64,000 bases of DNA from assembly GCA_039707465.1 (NCBI GenBank), contig CM077658.1, forward strand, positions 13,646,074 to 13,710,073, given 5' to 3'. The position numbers and the translations under genes are program-made. The notes under the pieces are model-generated. The model worked only from the letters and a program-made list of their open reading frames with translations. It ran no database searches and was not told where the DNA came from. Source of the DNA: Rhabdophis nuchalis (taxonomy: Eukaryota; Chordata; Lepidosauria; Squamata; Natricidae). Within the stretch, counting starts at the first letter, position 1. Each line of letters starts with the position of its first letter. Of the stretch, positions 60,601-64,000 are shown in pieces.

Positions 60601-63558
60601 GGAGATGAGCACCGCCCCCTAGAGTCAGAAATTCGAGTTGGGAGTATTTGAAGTGGAACTGTATGTAATGGGGGAGATGGAAAGCGTACGTAGATTTTTA
60701 AATGATGGTTTGTCCCTCAAACCATCAATCAACCATTAATCAAATACAAATTTTGGATTGCCAACGCTTGCCCTAAGCCATACATGTCCATTTGCATCGG
60801 GTGAAAGGGGCTTTCGGGAATTCTGGGATTAGCATCCCCTATCATCCGAAAGGCGCCAGTTTGGGAAAAGGGGTCAGACGAGGCAACCATTACAGAACAC
60901 AACATTAACACCTGGGACCAAATCTTCTGAGAATCAAACTCGCACTCCTGACCACTGAAGTGAAGCCGTGTCCCATTTTGGGGGTGGGTGGCTGTTCTTC
61001 ATTTTAAATATCGAAGGGCAGAAAAACTATTTATATACAATTCTAATTAGGACATTAATTTAGGAAAGATGCCTTCGGGAAGTTAATAATTTAATTGCTT
61101 TGATGTACGAGCTACAGAAATCTCATTTGCGACTAAATGTGATTATCTCTGCAAATGTATCCCTAATAGGTCCTCGTACGAGTCTACAGATTTCATTTGG
61201 GATTATTTTGCTTCCTTTCTCTTCCTGCTTCCCTTAATCAGGACCCTGCCAAAGCATTCGGATGGAACCACTCTAGTCTACTTTTCTTGAAAGGGTACAT
61301 CAAAAGTCATGTCCATAAATATCCCTCTCTTAATGGGCTTCCTGGGGACCCAAACTCACTGGAAACTTGTTAGTTCTATTTTAGAGTTAGCATTTTAGAA
61401 AGAGCAGATACAGAGGGGTTTTTTAAAAAAAAAAATAGGCAGACAGACTCTATTTGGCTGCTGTGTGTAATGACTCATGCTTGTTCGTCTATCTGTGTAT
61501 TTATTTAGTAAACATATAGTTCATCCATTTCCTCTGTATGGCTCACAATTAAATGATGAAAATTAAATAAAAATAGAATAATAGAATAAGGTAAAGGTTT
61601 CCCTTGCACATGTGTCCTAGTTGTTCCCGACTCTAGGAGGCGATGCTCATCTCCATTTCAAAGCCGAAGAACCAGCATTGTCCGAAGACATATTTGTGGT
61701 CATGTGACCGGCATGACTAAACACCGAAAGCGCACGGAACGCTGTTCCCTTCCCACCAAAGGTGATCCCTATTTCTCTACTTGCATTTTTATGTGCTTTC
61801 AAACTGCTAGTTGGCAGAAGCTGGGACAAATAACGGGAACTCACTCTGTTATGCGGTGCTAGGGATTCGAACCTCTGAACTGCCGACCTTTTTTGATTGA
61901 CAAGCTCAGCATCTTAGCCACTGAGCCATAATAACAGAATAGAATATTTAAAAAATTATATTATCTAAATAAAGAAGGAAAAAACTCTATTGTAAATAGA
62001 ATAAAAACAGAGTTAATAACAAACAAAAAATAGCCAAGACGACTTACAACCACAAAATAGCAATGCTATTTATTTATTATGGATAAAGGAGAATATTTGT
62101 AGCTCTGGGTTCAATTGAGGTTTCCTTGGTGCTCTCTGAGCTTGGTTGTTTTCCTCCAGATGCTTTATTACCAAAAAAGGTCACATCATCAGTTCTCAAT
62201 CTATTTATTATTTCAGTTAATATAATTAATGGTTGATTGGGGGGGTATGAATTTCATTAGCAGCCTTCTATTCTTTACATTAAAGGGGTGTGATGGCTCA
62301 GTGGCTCAGACGCTGAGCTTGTCGATCATAAAGATCAGCGGTTCGAATCCCTAGTGCCGCGTAACAGAGTGAGCTCCCGTTACTTGTCCCAGCTGCATGT
62401 AAAAAATGCAACTAGAAAAATAGGTACTACCTTTGGTGGGAAGATGTTTATGTTTTATTTAACTTATATACCGCAGCCCTCTCCCATAAGGGACTCGGGG
62501 CGGTGCACAGGAGATTAAGAACACGGATACAAACATATATAAAAAGAATAAATACGTCGCAAATAATCAATATAAAATCCTATTAAATTAAACAATACCC
62601 TGTGCTAAAATCAATTTAAGACCCACTTATTAAAACTTTAAATTAATTTAAAAACAGTCGATAAAATAGTCTCGGAAATTAGGCCAGGCAAGCTAGATGG
62701 AAGAAGTGTGTCTTTAGACGTTGGCGGAAGAGGCGGAAGTCCGTGATGGTCCTGAGATCAGGGGGTAGGTCGTTCCAAAGGGCAGGGCCCGCCACAGAGA
62801 AGGCCCTTCCCCTGGGCGTCGCTAGTCGGCATTGCCGGCATAACAGACATCTTCGGACAGTGCTGGCTCTTCAGCTTTGAAACGGAGATGAGCTCAGCCC
62901 CTAGAGCCAGAAACGACTAGCACATACGTGCGAGGGGAACCTTCGCCTTTTGCTTTTATTCTTTACATTAAGCATGACAACTTCCTTTAAAGCTTCTTGT
63001 TCCTTGAAAACAAATCATCCAGTTCAGGGAAGAGTCAGACTTGTAGCGTAAAACATATTTAACTTTCTGCTTCACCTGCTACATCAGTTGGTTTCAACTC
63101 TTATTATCTTTGACTTCCCTTCCGAATGGAGATCTGTATGTTGTTGTTTTGAATGGAAGGATTGGCCCGAATTAGGCAGGAAATACCCTGTGGTTGTGCT
63201 TTCTTTCAGGTACGATGAGTGTGTTGGGCCTGGAGCAGCCCAAATCTACCTTCCCACAGAAGATCCTCCACCTTATTCTCTGATAGACCCTTGTCAGCAG
63301 AACGATGTGTCTATAAACAATCCCTTGGAAGAAAGGGGATCAACCAGTACAACAACAGGACGGGATTCTGAGGATTGGGTTAGGATACCGGACCTGCATC
63401 CGCCTTCCACGGCCTTGTCATCGTCCTTCCCAACCGAAACCGCTCCCCCGTACGAGGCTGTTGTGGGTGAACAGAACGTCCCTCTCCCACAAGCCTCCCT
63501 CGCTCTGCTGAAAGCTTCCGCAGATTATCATCGGACACTTTTCGACAGAATAGCGTAA
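31905..63558 (+). CDS. BEAN1: BEAN1 (NEDD4-associating membrane protein), coding span, 4 coding exons
   Basis: The pieces are 31905-31941 (probable), 57401-57610, 58610-58751 and 63210-63558: 738 bases, 245 residues plus stop (human 259). The product is a small single-pass membrane protein. The short N-terminus carries an N-R-S sequon at residue 17 (human N-R-T), then a membrane span at about 42-65 ([20 protein letters not shown]; human PVLVASAVIGVVIILSCITI). The cytoplasmic tail has the canonical PPxY motifs PPRY (128-131) and PPPY (149-152) for NEDD4-type ubiquitin ligase WW domains, and a third degenerate APPY (208-211). The ECVGPGA motif and the location next to CDH5 match human BEAN1. 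The histidine-rich run after the human membrane span appears absent. Confidence 0.9.
32741..33225. repeat. Pyrimidine-rich (CT) tract downstream of the CpG island
   Basis: From about 32930 to 33215 the + strand is nearly all C and T, with TCTC/CTTT/CCCC units. It lies in BEAN1 intron 1. Ser/Leu/Phe-rich frames are spurious. Confidence 0.85.
33226..36744 (+). other. BEAN1: BEAN1 intron 1, largely unique sequence
   Basis: This 3.5 kb is the longest part of the intron free of recognised repeats. A possible hAT fragment lies at 34780-34955 (GCCGCATGCGGCC). No exon with splice sites and a conserved frame was found. Confidence 0.4.
36745..37425 (-). mobile_element. CR1 LINE 3' end interrupted by another LINE
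   Basis: CR1 sequence at 36745-36963 (GAGTTGGAAGGGACTTTGGA...) resumes at 37173 (GTTTCCAACCTTTGCTTCTTG to GACTCTCAACATC). The insert at 36964-37172 is a 3' end of the LWNDLPP LINE family (GTATACCGCCCTTCACCC). Confidence 0.8.
37451..37591 (-). mobile_element. tRNA-derived SINE, partial
   Basis: It covers the body and head of the common SINE, in reverse (TAGGTTGGCAGAAGCTGGGA, GGGATTCGAACC). Confidence 0.8.
37592..38246 (+). other. BEAN1: BEAN1 intron 1 sequence
   Basis: No named repeat or exon recognised. Confidence 0.3.
38247..39253. mobile_element. TA-flanked DNA element (CCTTGAC TIR family) carrying two later insertions
   Basis: The left TIR region TAGGTAATCCTTGACATACG and right region TCAAGGACCACCTG are inverse-related and flanked by TA. 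Inside lie a fragment at about 38370-38563 (GGGTGGTATTCAC to GAATACCACCTC) and a LINE 3' end at 38602-39050. Relatives: 39255-39575, 51832-52035, 55605-55905 and 57675-58070. Confidence 0.6.
38602..39050 (-). mobile_element. LINE 3' end, LWNDLPP family
   Basis: The minus strand encodes [18 protein letters not shown]. The 3' UTR TTTATCTACCGCCCTATCTCC lies on the left. It is diverged from the copies at 2807 and 28149. Confidence 0.8.
39255..39600. mobile_element. Fragment of the CCTTGAC TIR element family
   Basis: Shared phrases include GTTGCAGTCATGTGACTGCGA, CTTAATGACCACTGC and CAGTTGTAAGGCGAGGAC. The ends are not clear. Confidence 0.5.
39601..39655. repeat. (TTA)n microsatellite with LINE tail
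   Basis: About 17 TTA units are followed by AAAATTTATATACCGCACC, the 3' end of a minus-strand LINE. Confidence 0.92.
39750..39875. mobile_element. Palindromic MITE, hAT-like
   Basis: The arms GGTCTCCAACTTTGGCAACT and AGCTGCCAAGATTGGAGACC are inverted repeats. The family is the same as 43768 and 46022. The left terminus is lost, so no duplication can be read. Confidence 0.7.
39876..40718 (+). other. BEAN1: BEAN1 intron 1 sequence
   Basis: No named repeat or exon recognised. Confidence 0.3.
40719..40862. repeat. Pyrimidine microsatellite (TTTC)n, (TGTC)n, (TTCC)n
   Basis: Blocks of TTTC, CTGT and CCTT units over 140 bases. All open frames here are spurious. Confidence 0.93.
41298..41513 (-). 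mobile_element. Sauria-type SINE
   Basis: The left part TATATACCACTTCAAAATGC is the Bov-B-like tail. The right part is the tRNA-like head in reverse (GTAATACTGCATTCTAACCA, AATCAAACTG). The same family as 24636 and 48627. Confidence 0.8.
41575..41840 (+). mobile_element. CR1 LINE 3' fragment
   Basis: It shows GAGTGCAGAAAAAAGATT, TATGTCTCATTTAATAATAAG and AGCCTCTGAAGGCAGAGCAAG in CR1 order. It is truncated before the 3' terminus. Confidence 0.7.
42225..42715 (+). mobile_element. Possible L1-type LINE 3' end
   Basis: The + strand frame ends with [17 protein letters not shown] before a stop, resembling the W/K-rich C-terminus of squamate L1 ORF2. A long A-rich 3' UTR follows. Family assignment is tentative. 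Confidence 0.4.
42716..43759 (+). other. BEAN1: BEAN1 intron 1 sequence
   Basis: At 43196-43244 a strong polypyrimidine tract ends in CCCTAG before unique sequence, so a cryptic or alternative exon is conceivable. There is no conserved frame and no clear donor. Confidence 0.3.
43768..43899. mobile_element. Palindromic hAT MITE with perfect duplication
   Basis: It is a 132-base element beginning CAGGGGTCTCCAGCC and ending GTTGGAGACCCCTG. The duplication GTCTAAAC is at 43760-43767 and 43900-43907. The arm motif CTTTAAGTCTGAAGGACTT occurs in both orientations. Confidence 0.92.
44020..44065. repeat. Short (GGATGGACAGAT)n tandem repeat
   Basis: About 3.5 copies of a 12-base unit. Confidence 0.85.
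44243..44649. mobile_element. hAT-type element with perfect duplication
   Basis: The left end CAGTGTTGGTTAACCTTTTT and right end ACGTTCGCCATCATGG resemble the CAGTGATGGC family. The duplication TTATAGGG is at 44235-44242 and 44650-44657. The GC-rich interior explains several open frames. Confidence 0.85.
44660..45190 (+). other. BEAN1: BEAN1 intron 1 sequence
   Basis: No named repeat or exon recognised. Confidence 0.3.
45191..45266. mobile_element. Half of a palindromic MITE abutting an LTR
   Basis: AATGTTTCTCAACCTTGGCA to CCCCAGCCAGCATAA is the left arm of the MITE family (compare 18705). The right arm is missing where the LTR begins. Confidence 0.6.
45267..45573 (-). mobile_element. Probable solo LTR
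   Basis: Read on the minus strand it begins TGTTAGCAAGACCCC, has a TATA-like GGATAAAAGG, a CCAAT-like ATTGGCTGG, an AATAAA signal and ends CAGGTCAGAACA. That is the full layout of an LTR in 307 bases, with no internal retroviral genes beside it. Target duplications are not clear. Confidence 0.6.
45574..46013 (+). other. BEAN1: BEAN1 intron 1 sequence with an exon-like segment
   Basis: A 45-base pyrimidine tract ends in TTCTTTAG at 45662 and precedes ATGAAAAGAATTTCC, which stops after 20 codons. It looks like a splice acceptor, but no donor gives a frame joining BEAN1 exon 2. A non-coding alternative exon remains possible. Confidence 0.25.
46022..46151. mobile_element. Palindromic hAT MITE
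   Basis: It is a 130-base element starting CAGGGGTCTCCAACC and ending GGTTGGAGTCCTCTG. The flanks TTCTACTC (46014-46021) and TTCTATTC (46152-46159) differ at one base. Confidence 0.88.
46160..46836 (+). other. BEAN1: BEAN1 intron 1 sequence
   Basis: No named repeat or exon recognised. Confidence 0.3.
46837..47200. mobile_element. hAT-type element (CAGGGGTGTCAAA family), decayed ends
   Basis: AGGGGTGTCAAACTCAAGGCC, then the family interior (ATGCTTAAGTCTGGCC, CCATTTTTGCTGGCAGAGTG) and AATGAAATCGAGTTGGACTC. The right end is mutated and no duplication can be read. Confidence 0.75.
47201..48626 (+). other. BEAN1: BEAN1 intron 1 sequence
   Basis: From about 48340 to 48560 the text (TTGTGGCTGATTCTCGGCAAT, ATCCAACCATCATGTTCTTTG) suggests a degenerate antisense LINE. 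The rest is unassigned. Confidence 0.3.
48627..48833 (-). mobile_element. Sauria-type SINE
   Basis: Tail AGACTTATATATCGCTTACT on the left, head ATACTGCATTCTAACCACTG on the right, in reverse orientation like the other two copies. Confidence 0.82.
48834..49196 (+). other. BEAN1: BEAN1 intron 1 sequence
   Basis: No named repeat recognised. Confidence 0.3.
49197..49512 (-). mobile_element. Possible solo LTR
   Basis: On the minus strand it runs from TGTTAGAATATTCATG to TTTTTCTGCAACA, with two ATTGG boxes and a TATA-like TTAAATAG about 100 bases in. No target duplication or internal genes were found, so the call rests on terminal TG/CA and promoter-like layout. Confidence 0.4.
49513..50067 (+). 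other. BEAN1: BEAN1 intron 1 sequence
   Basis: No named repeat or exon recognised. Confidence 0.3.
50068..50422 (+). mobile_element. tRNA-derived SINE, near full length
   Basis: The head GGTGGCTCATTGGCTAAGAT, the body CCAGCTTCTGCCAACCTAGC and the 3' end ATGTGCGAGGGGAACCTTTC are all present. Confidence 0.87.
50583..50850. mobile_element. Diverged DNA element with GTGGTGGGTGCCTACCAGTT end
   Basis: CAGTTCGGCCAAACC and GAGCATGCACAGAAC-type phrases recall the repeats at 20439 and 38370. The ends are not resolved. Confidence 0.35.
50851..51402 (+). other. BEAN1: BEAN1 intron 1 sequence
   Basis: No named repeat or exon recognised. Confidence 0.3.
51403..51745 (+). mobile_element. tRNA-derived SINE, near full length
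   Basis: It has GTGGTGGCTCAGTGGCTAAG, the B box GGTTTGAATCCC and the 3' end ACATGTGCGAGGGGAAACTT, with an A-rich stretch on both sides. Confidence 0.88.
51832..52035. mobile_element. CCTTGAC TIR element, partial
   Basis: CAGGTGTTCCTTGACTTGTA matches the terminus of the family. The interior has TTCATTAAGTGACTTT and ATGATCAAAATGTGGATGCT. The right end is replaced by a LINE. Confidence 0.65.
52036..52620 (-). mobile_element. Non-LTR retrotransposon RT C-terminus with C2H2 finger
   Basis: The minus strand encodes [20 protein letters not shown], then [11 protein letters not shown], a stop in place of the expected Trp, then a finger [20 protein letters not shown] followed by H. This is the conserved tail of an endonuclease/RT-type LINE. 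The stop and truncation show it is dead. Confidence 0.75.
52621..53137 (+). other. BEAN1: BEAN1 intron 1 sequence
   Basis: No named repeat or exon recognised. Confidence 0.3.
53138..53480 (+). mobile_element. tRNA-derived SINE, near full length
   Basis: It has the head CAGTGGCTCGGTGGCTAAGA, a short duplication in the head (GACACTGAGACACTGAG) and the 3' end TGTGAGGGGAACCTTACC. Confidence 0.86.
53481..54369 (+). other. BEAN1: BEAN1 intron 1 sequence
   Basis: Unique-looking sequence. A 72-codon frame at 53908 has no recognisable domain and is probably chance. Confidence 0.3.
54370..54785. repeat. Dispersed repeat with GAAAATAAG motifs
   Basis: It starts ACCGGGTTTCCCTGAAAATA. GAAAATAAG or its variant occurs several times at both edges (54390-54475 and 54710-54770), bracketing a GC-rich middle. 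It is probably a DNA element, but its class is not known to me. Confidence 0.45.
54786..55604 (+). other. BEAN1: BEAN1 intron 1 sequence
   Basis: A run of about 14 G lies at 55226-55240. A 73-codon frame at 54953 has no known domain. Confidence 0.3.
55605..55905. mobile_element. CCTTGAC TIR element family, interior and one end
   Basis: It has AAAAAAGTGACTTAGGACC, TGGTCATGTGATCAAAACTC, CAAAGTCAACGGGGAAGCCAG and CTTAACGACTGCCTTGC in the same order as 57675-58070. Confidence 0.65.
55964..56212. mobile_element. hAT-type element with perfect duplication
   Basis: The inverted ends are CAGGGGTCAGCAATC and GATTGCTGACCCCTG. The duplication CTATAGCC is at 55956-55963 and 56213-56220. Length 249 bases. 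Confidence 0.92.
56221..56734 (+). other. BEAN1: BEAN1 intron 1 sequence
   Basis: No named repeat or exon recognised. Confidence 0.3.
56735..56907. mobile_element. CR1 fragment joined to a truncated hAT element
   Basis: A CR1 piece (AGACATTGGACAACCGTTTG, 56735-56775) runs into CAGGGGTGTCAAACTCAAGG. The hAT breaks off at AAAATGGAGCTG, so its right half is missing. Confidence 0.7.
56908..57400 (+). other. BEAN1: BEAN1 intron 1, 3' end
   Basis: An AT-rich stretch (56910-57130), then unique sequence up to the exon 2 acceptor. Confidence 0.35.
57401..57610 (+). CDS. BEAN1: BEAN1 exon 2: N-terminus and membrane span
   Basis: It is 210 bases, phase 1 to phase 1, after the acceptor GCTACATAG and before GTAAGG. 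It encodes the glycosylation sequon, the transmembrane helix and a basic stop-transfer (LRKN). Similarity to human is strongest across the membrane segment. Confidence 0.9.
57675..58070. mobile_element. CCTTGAC TIR element, nearly complete
   Basis: The ends TAGTCCTTGACTTACAACCA and GTGAGTCAAGGACTA are inverse-related. The interior repeats CTTAACAACCATG-type phrases in both directions. It begins 65 bases after the BEAN1 exon 2 donor. Confidence 0.75.
58080..58605 (+). other. BEAN1: BEAN1 intron 2, remainder
   Basis: It includes short (AC)n and (GACA)n runs near 58480-58520. Nothing else is recognised. Confidence 0.4.
58610..58751 (+). CDS. BEAN1: BEAN1 exon 3: cytoplasmic tail
   Basis: It is 142 bases, phase 1 to phase 2, after TTTCCCCAG. 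It ends PDSPP plus two bases, so the first PPxY motif is completed across the junction with exon 4, as PDSPPGYEEC reads in human. Confidence 0.9.
58795..59256. mobile_element. Two tRNA-derived SINEs head to head
   Basis: 58795-58903 is a 3' part in minus orientation. 58904-59256 is a near full-length + copy with the head ACACGGTGGCTAAGATGCTG and the 3' end GGGGAACCTTTATATTTACC. A GACCACGGAGAC segment is duplicated inside it. Confidence 0.82.
59270..59470. repeat. Compound microsatellite (GTAT)n, (GGAT)n, (CTAT)n, (CTAC)n
   Basis: Four successive tetranucleotide blocks directly follow the SINE 3' end. Long open frames here are spurious. Confidence 0.96.
59471..60331 (+). other. BEAN1: BEAN1 intron 3 sequence
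   Basis: No named repeat or exon recognised. Confidence 0.3.
60332..60628 (+). mobile_element. tRNA-derived SINE, 3' truncated
   Basis: It has the head ATGGTGGCTCAGTGGCTAAG, the B box AGTTCGAATCCC and ends at CCGCCCCCTAGAGTCAG, with a GACCACAGA duplication and small deletion near 60560-60590. Confidence 0.87.
60629..61589 (+). other. BEAN1: BEAN1 intron 3, candidate conserved non-coding segment
   Basis: The part at about 61020-61230 is repeat-free, AT-rich with several TAAT cores, and holds an imperfect direct repeat (61105-61131 and 61176-61200). Nothing else is recognised. Confidence 0.35.
61590..61930 (-). mobile_element. tRNA-derived SINE, near full length
   Basis: The 3' end GGTAAAGGTTTCCCTTGCAC lies on the left and the head GCATCTTAGCCACTGAGCCA on the right. 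Minus orientation. Confidence 0.88.
61931..62285 (+). other. BEAN1: BEAN1 intron 3 sequence
   Basis: 62110-62205 is a diverged partner of the dispersed repeat at 25385-25545 (GGTGCTCTCTGAGCTTGGTTG). The rest is AT-rich. Confidence 0.4.
62286..62957 (+). mobile_element. tRNA-derived SINE interrupted by a LINE 3' end
   Basis: SINE 62286-62449 (head GTGATGGCTCAGTGGCTCAG to CTTTGGTGGGAAG) resumes at 62842 (TAACAGACATCTTCGGACAG) to its 3' end near 62945. The insert belongs to the LWNDLPP LINE family. Confidence 0.85.
62450..62841 (-). mobile_element. LINE 3' end, LWNDLPP family
   Basis: The 3' UTR TATATACCGCAGCCCTCTCC, then the reverse-coded RT end (CGTTCCAAAGGGCAGGGCCC). It is 5' truncated inside the coding part at GTCGCTAGTCGGC. 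Confidence 0.8.
63210..63558 (+). CDS. BEAN1: BEAN1 last exon: PPPY motif and C-terminus
   Basis: It is 349 bases with a strong TTCTTTCAG acceptor. It opens with [20 protein letters not shown], close to human YEECVGPGATQLYVPTDAPP, then PYSL, and later PPYEAV (same in human). It ends LFDRIA at a TAA stop. The C-terminal 30 residues have no clear match to human from memory. Confidence 0.95.
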
Positions 63559-63985
63559 GCGAATGACGCCGTGGGGACCTCTTGCAAGGCGAAGACGCAC
63601 GCAAAGATGAACTGATCGGCCACCCGCCAGGGGAGAACGTTTTTCTCTTTTTCTACTTCGAACAGGGCTAGGCTGGGCTGCTTTTGGAGACACGGGTTTC
63701 GTTTTCTTTCTTTGGTAGAACACCTTTTGGAAAGCTGGCCTCTCTCTGTCTTTTGCACCGTTTCCTCTCCCACTTTGAAAATGGTAAAACACCAAGGGCG
63801 ATGCTAAGGACGGCGGACACCTCCAAAGCATTTTTATAATGTCTCCTGCTCACTCAGAGGTGTATAGAACTGTCCATTCTTGTTGGATCTTCCCTGGTTC
63901 GGGAGGAAAACTTTGCCCAGGATCCACTTTGGGGAGATGGGCAACTCTATAAATTTGACTAATAAATAAAATGCATTTTTTTTAA
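63559..63985 (+). other. BEAN1: BEAN1 3' UTR
   Basis: Non-repetitive sequence follows the stop codon and runs to overlapping AATAAA signals and an A-rich stretch at the window end. Later poly(A) sites may lie outside the window. Confidence 0.65.
63961..63970 (+). terminator. BEAN1: BEAN1 poly(A) signals (overlapping AATAAA)
   Basis: Two overlapping AATAAA hexamers at 63961 and 63965 lie about 400 bases after the stop and are followed by T-rich and A-rich runs. Confidence 0.7.
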
Positions 63986-64000
63986 AAAAAAAGTACAACC

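Overview
The window is vertebrate nuclear DNA, almost certainly from a squamate reptile and most likely a snake. Three things point there. Both genes are split into short exons with vertebrate splice signals. The spaces between exons are filled with Bov-B LINEs, CR1/L3-type LINEs of the snake kind with pentanucleotide tails, Sauria-type SINEs and other tRNA-derived SINEs. There are also very long tetra- and pentanucleotide microsatellites. There is no prokaryotic gene content, operon or CRISPR array.

Region 1 (1-7613) is upstream of the first gene. It holds a 280-base purine microsatellite, two LINE 3' ends (one nested in another), two hAT-type DNA elements and otherwise unassigned sequence. 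No first non-coding exon or promoter could be fixed there.

Region 2 (7614-24520) is CDH5, vascular endothelial cadherin (VE-cadherin), on the + strand. I assembled 11 coding exons with consistent splice phases: 2334 coding bases, 777 residues plus stop. The product has a signal peptide, a furin-cut propeptide, five extracellular cadherin repeats, one membrane segment and the catenin-binding tail. A 3' UTR ends near an ATTAAA signal at 24494.

Region 3 (24521-31690) is intergenic: SINEs, hAT elements, a 380-base purine tract, a LINE 3' end, a short telomere-like motif and a Bov-B 3' end.

Region 4 (31691-63990) is BEAN1 (brain-expressed protein associating with NEDD4), on the + strand. A CpG island carries a probable first coding exon, followed by a 25.5 kb intron full of repeats and then three well-supported coding exons. 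The predicted product is 245 residues: one membrane span and a cytoplasmic tail with PPxY motifs for NEDD4-family WW domains. AATAAA signals lie close to the window end. The CDH5-BEAN1 order and orientation match the known arrangement on human chromosome 16q.

The two genes do not form a functional unit; they are conserved neighbours. I found no evidence of a wholly new biological system. The points most worth a second look are a Tyr-to-Phe change at the VE-cadherin position equivalent to human Tyr731, a length-variable (CT)n microsatellite acting as the polypyrimidine tract of a CDH5 exon, a set of hAT insertions whose 8-bp target duplications fit nnnTAnnn, and two near-perfect palindromes in tandem just upstream of a CDH5 exon.
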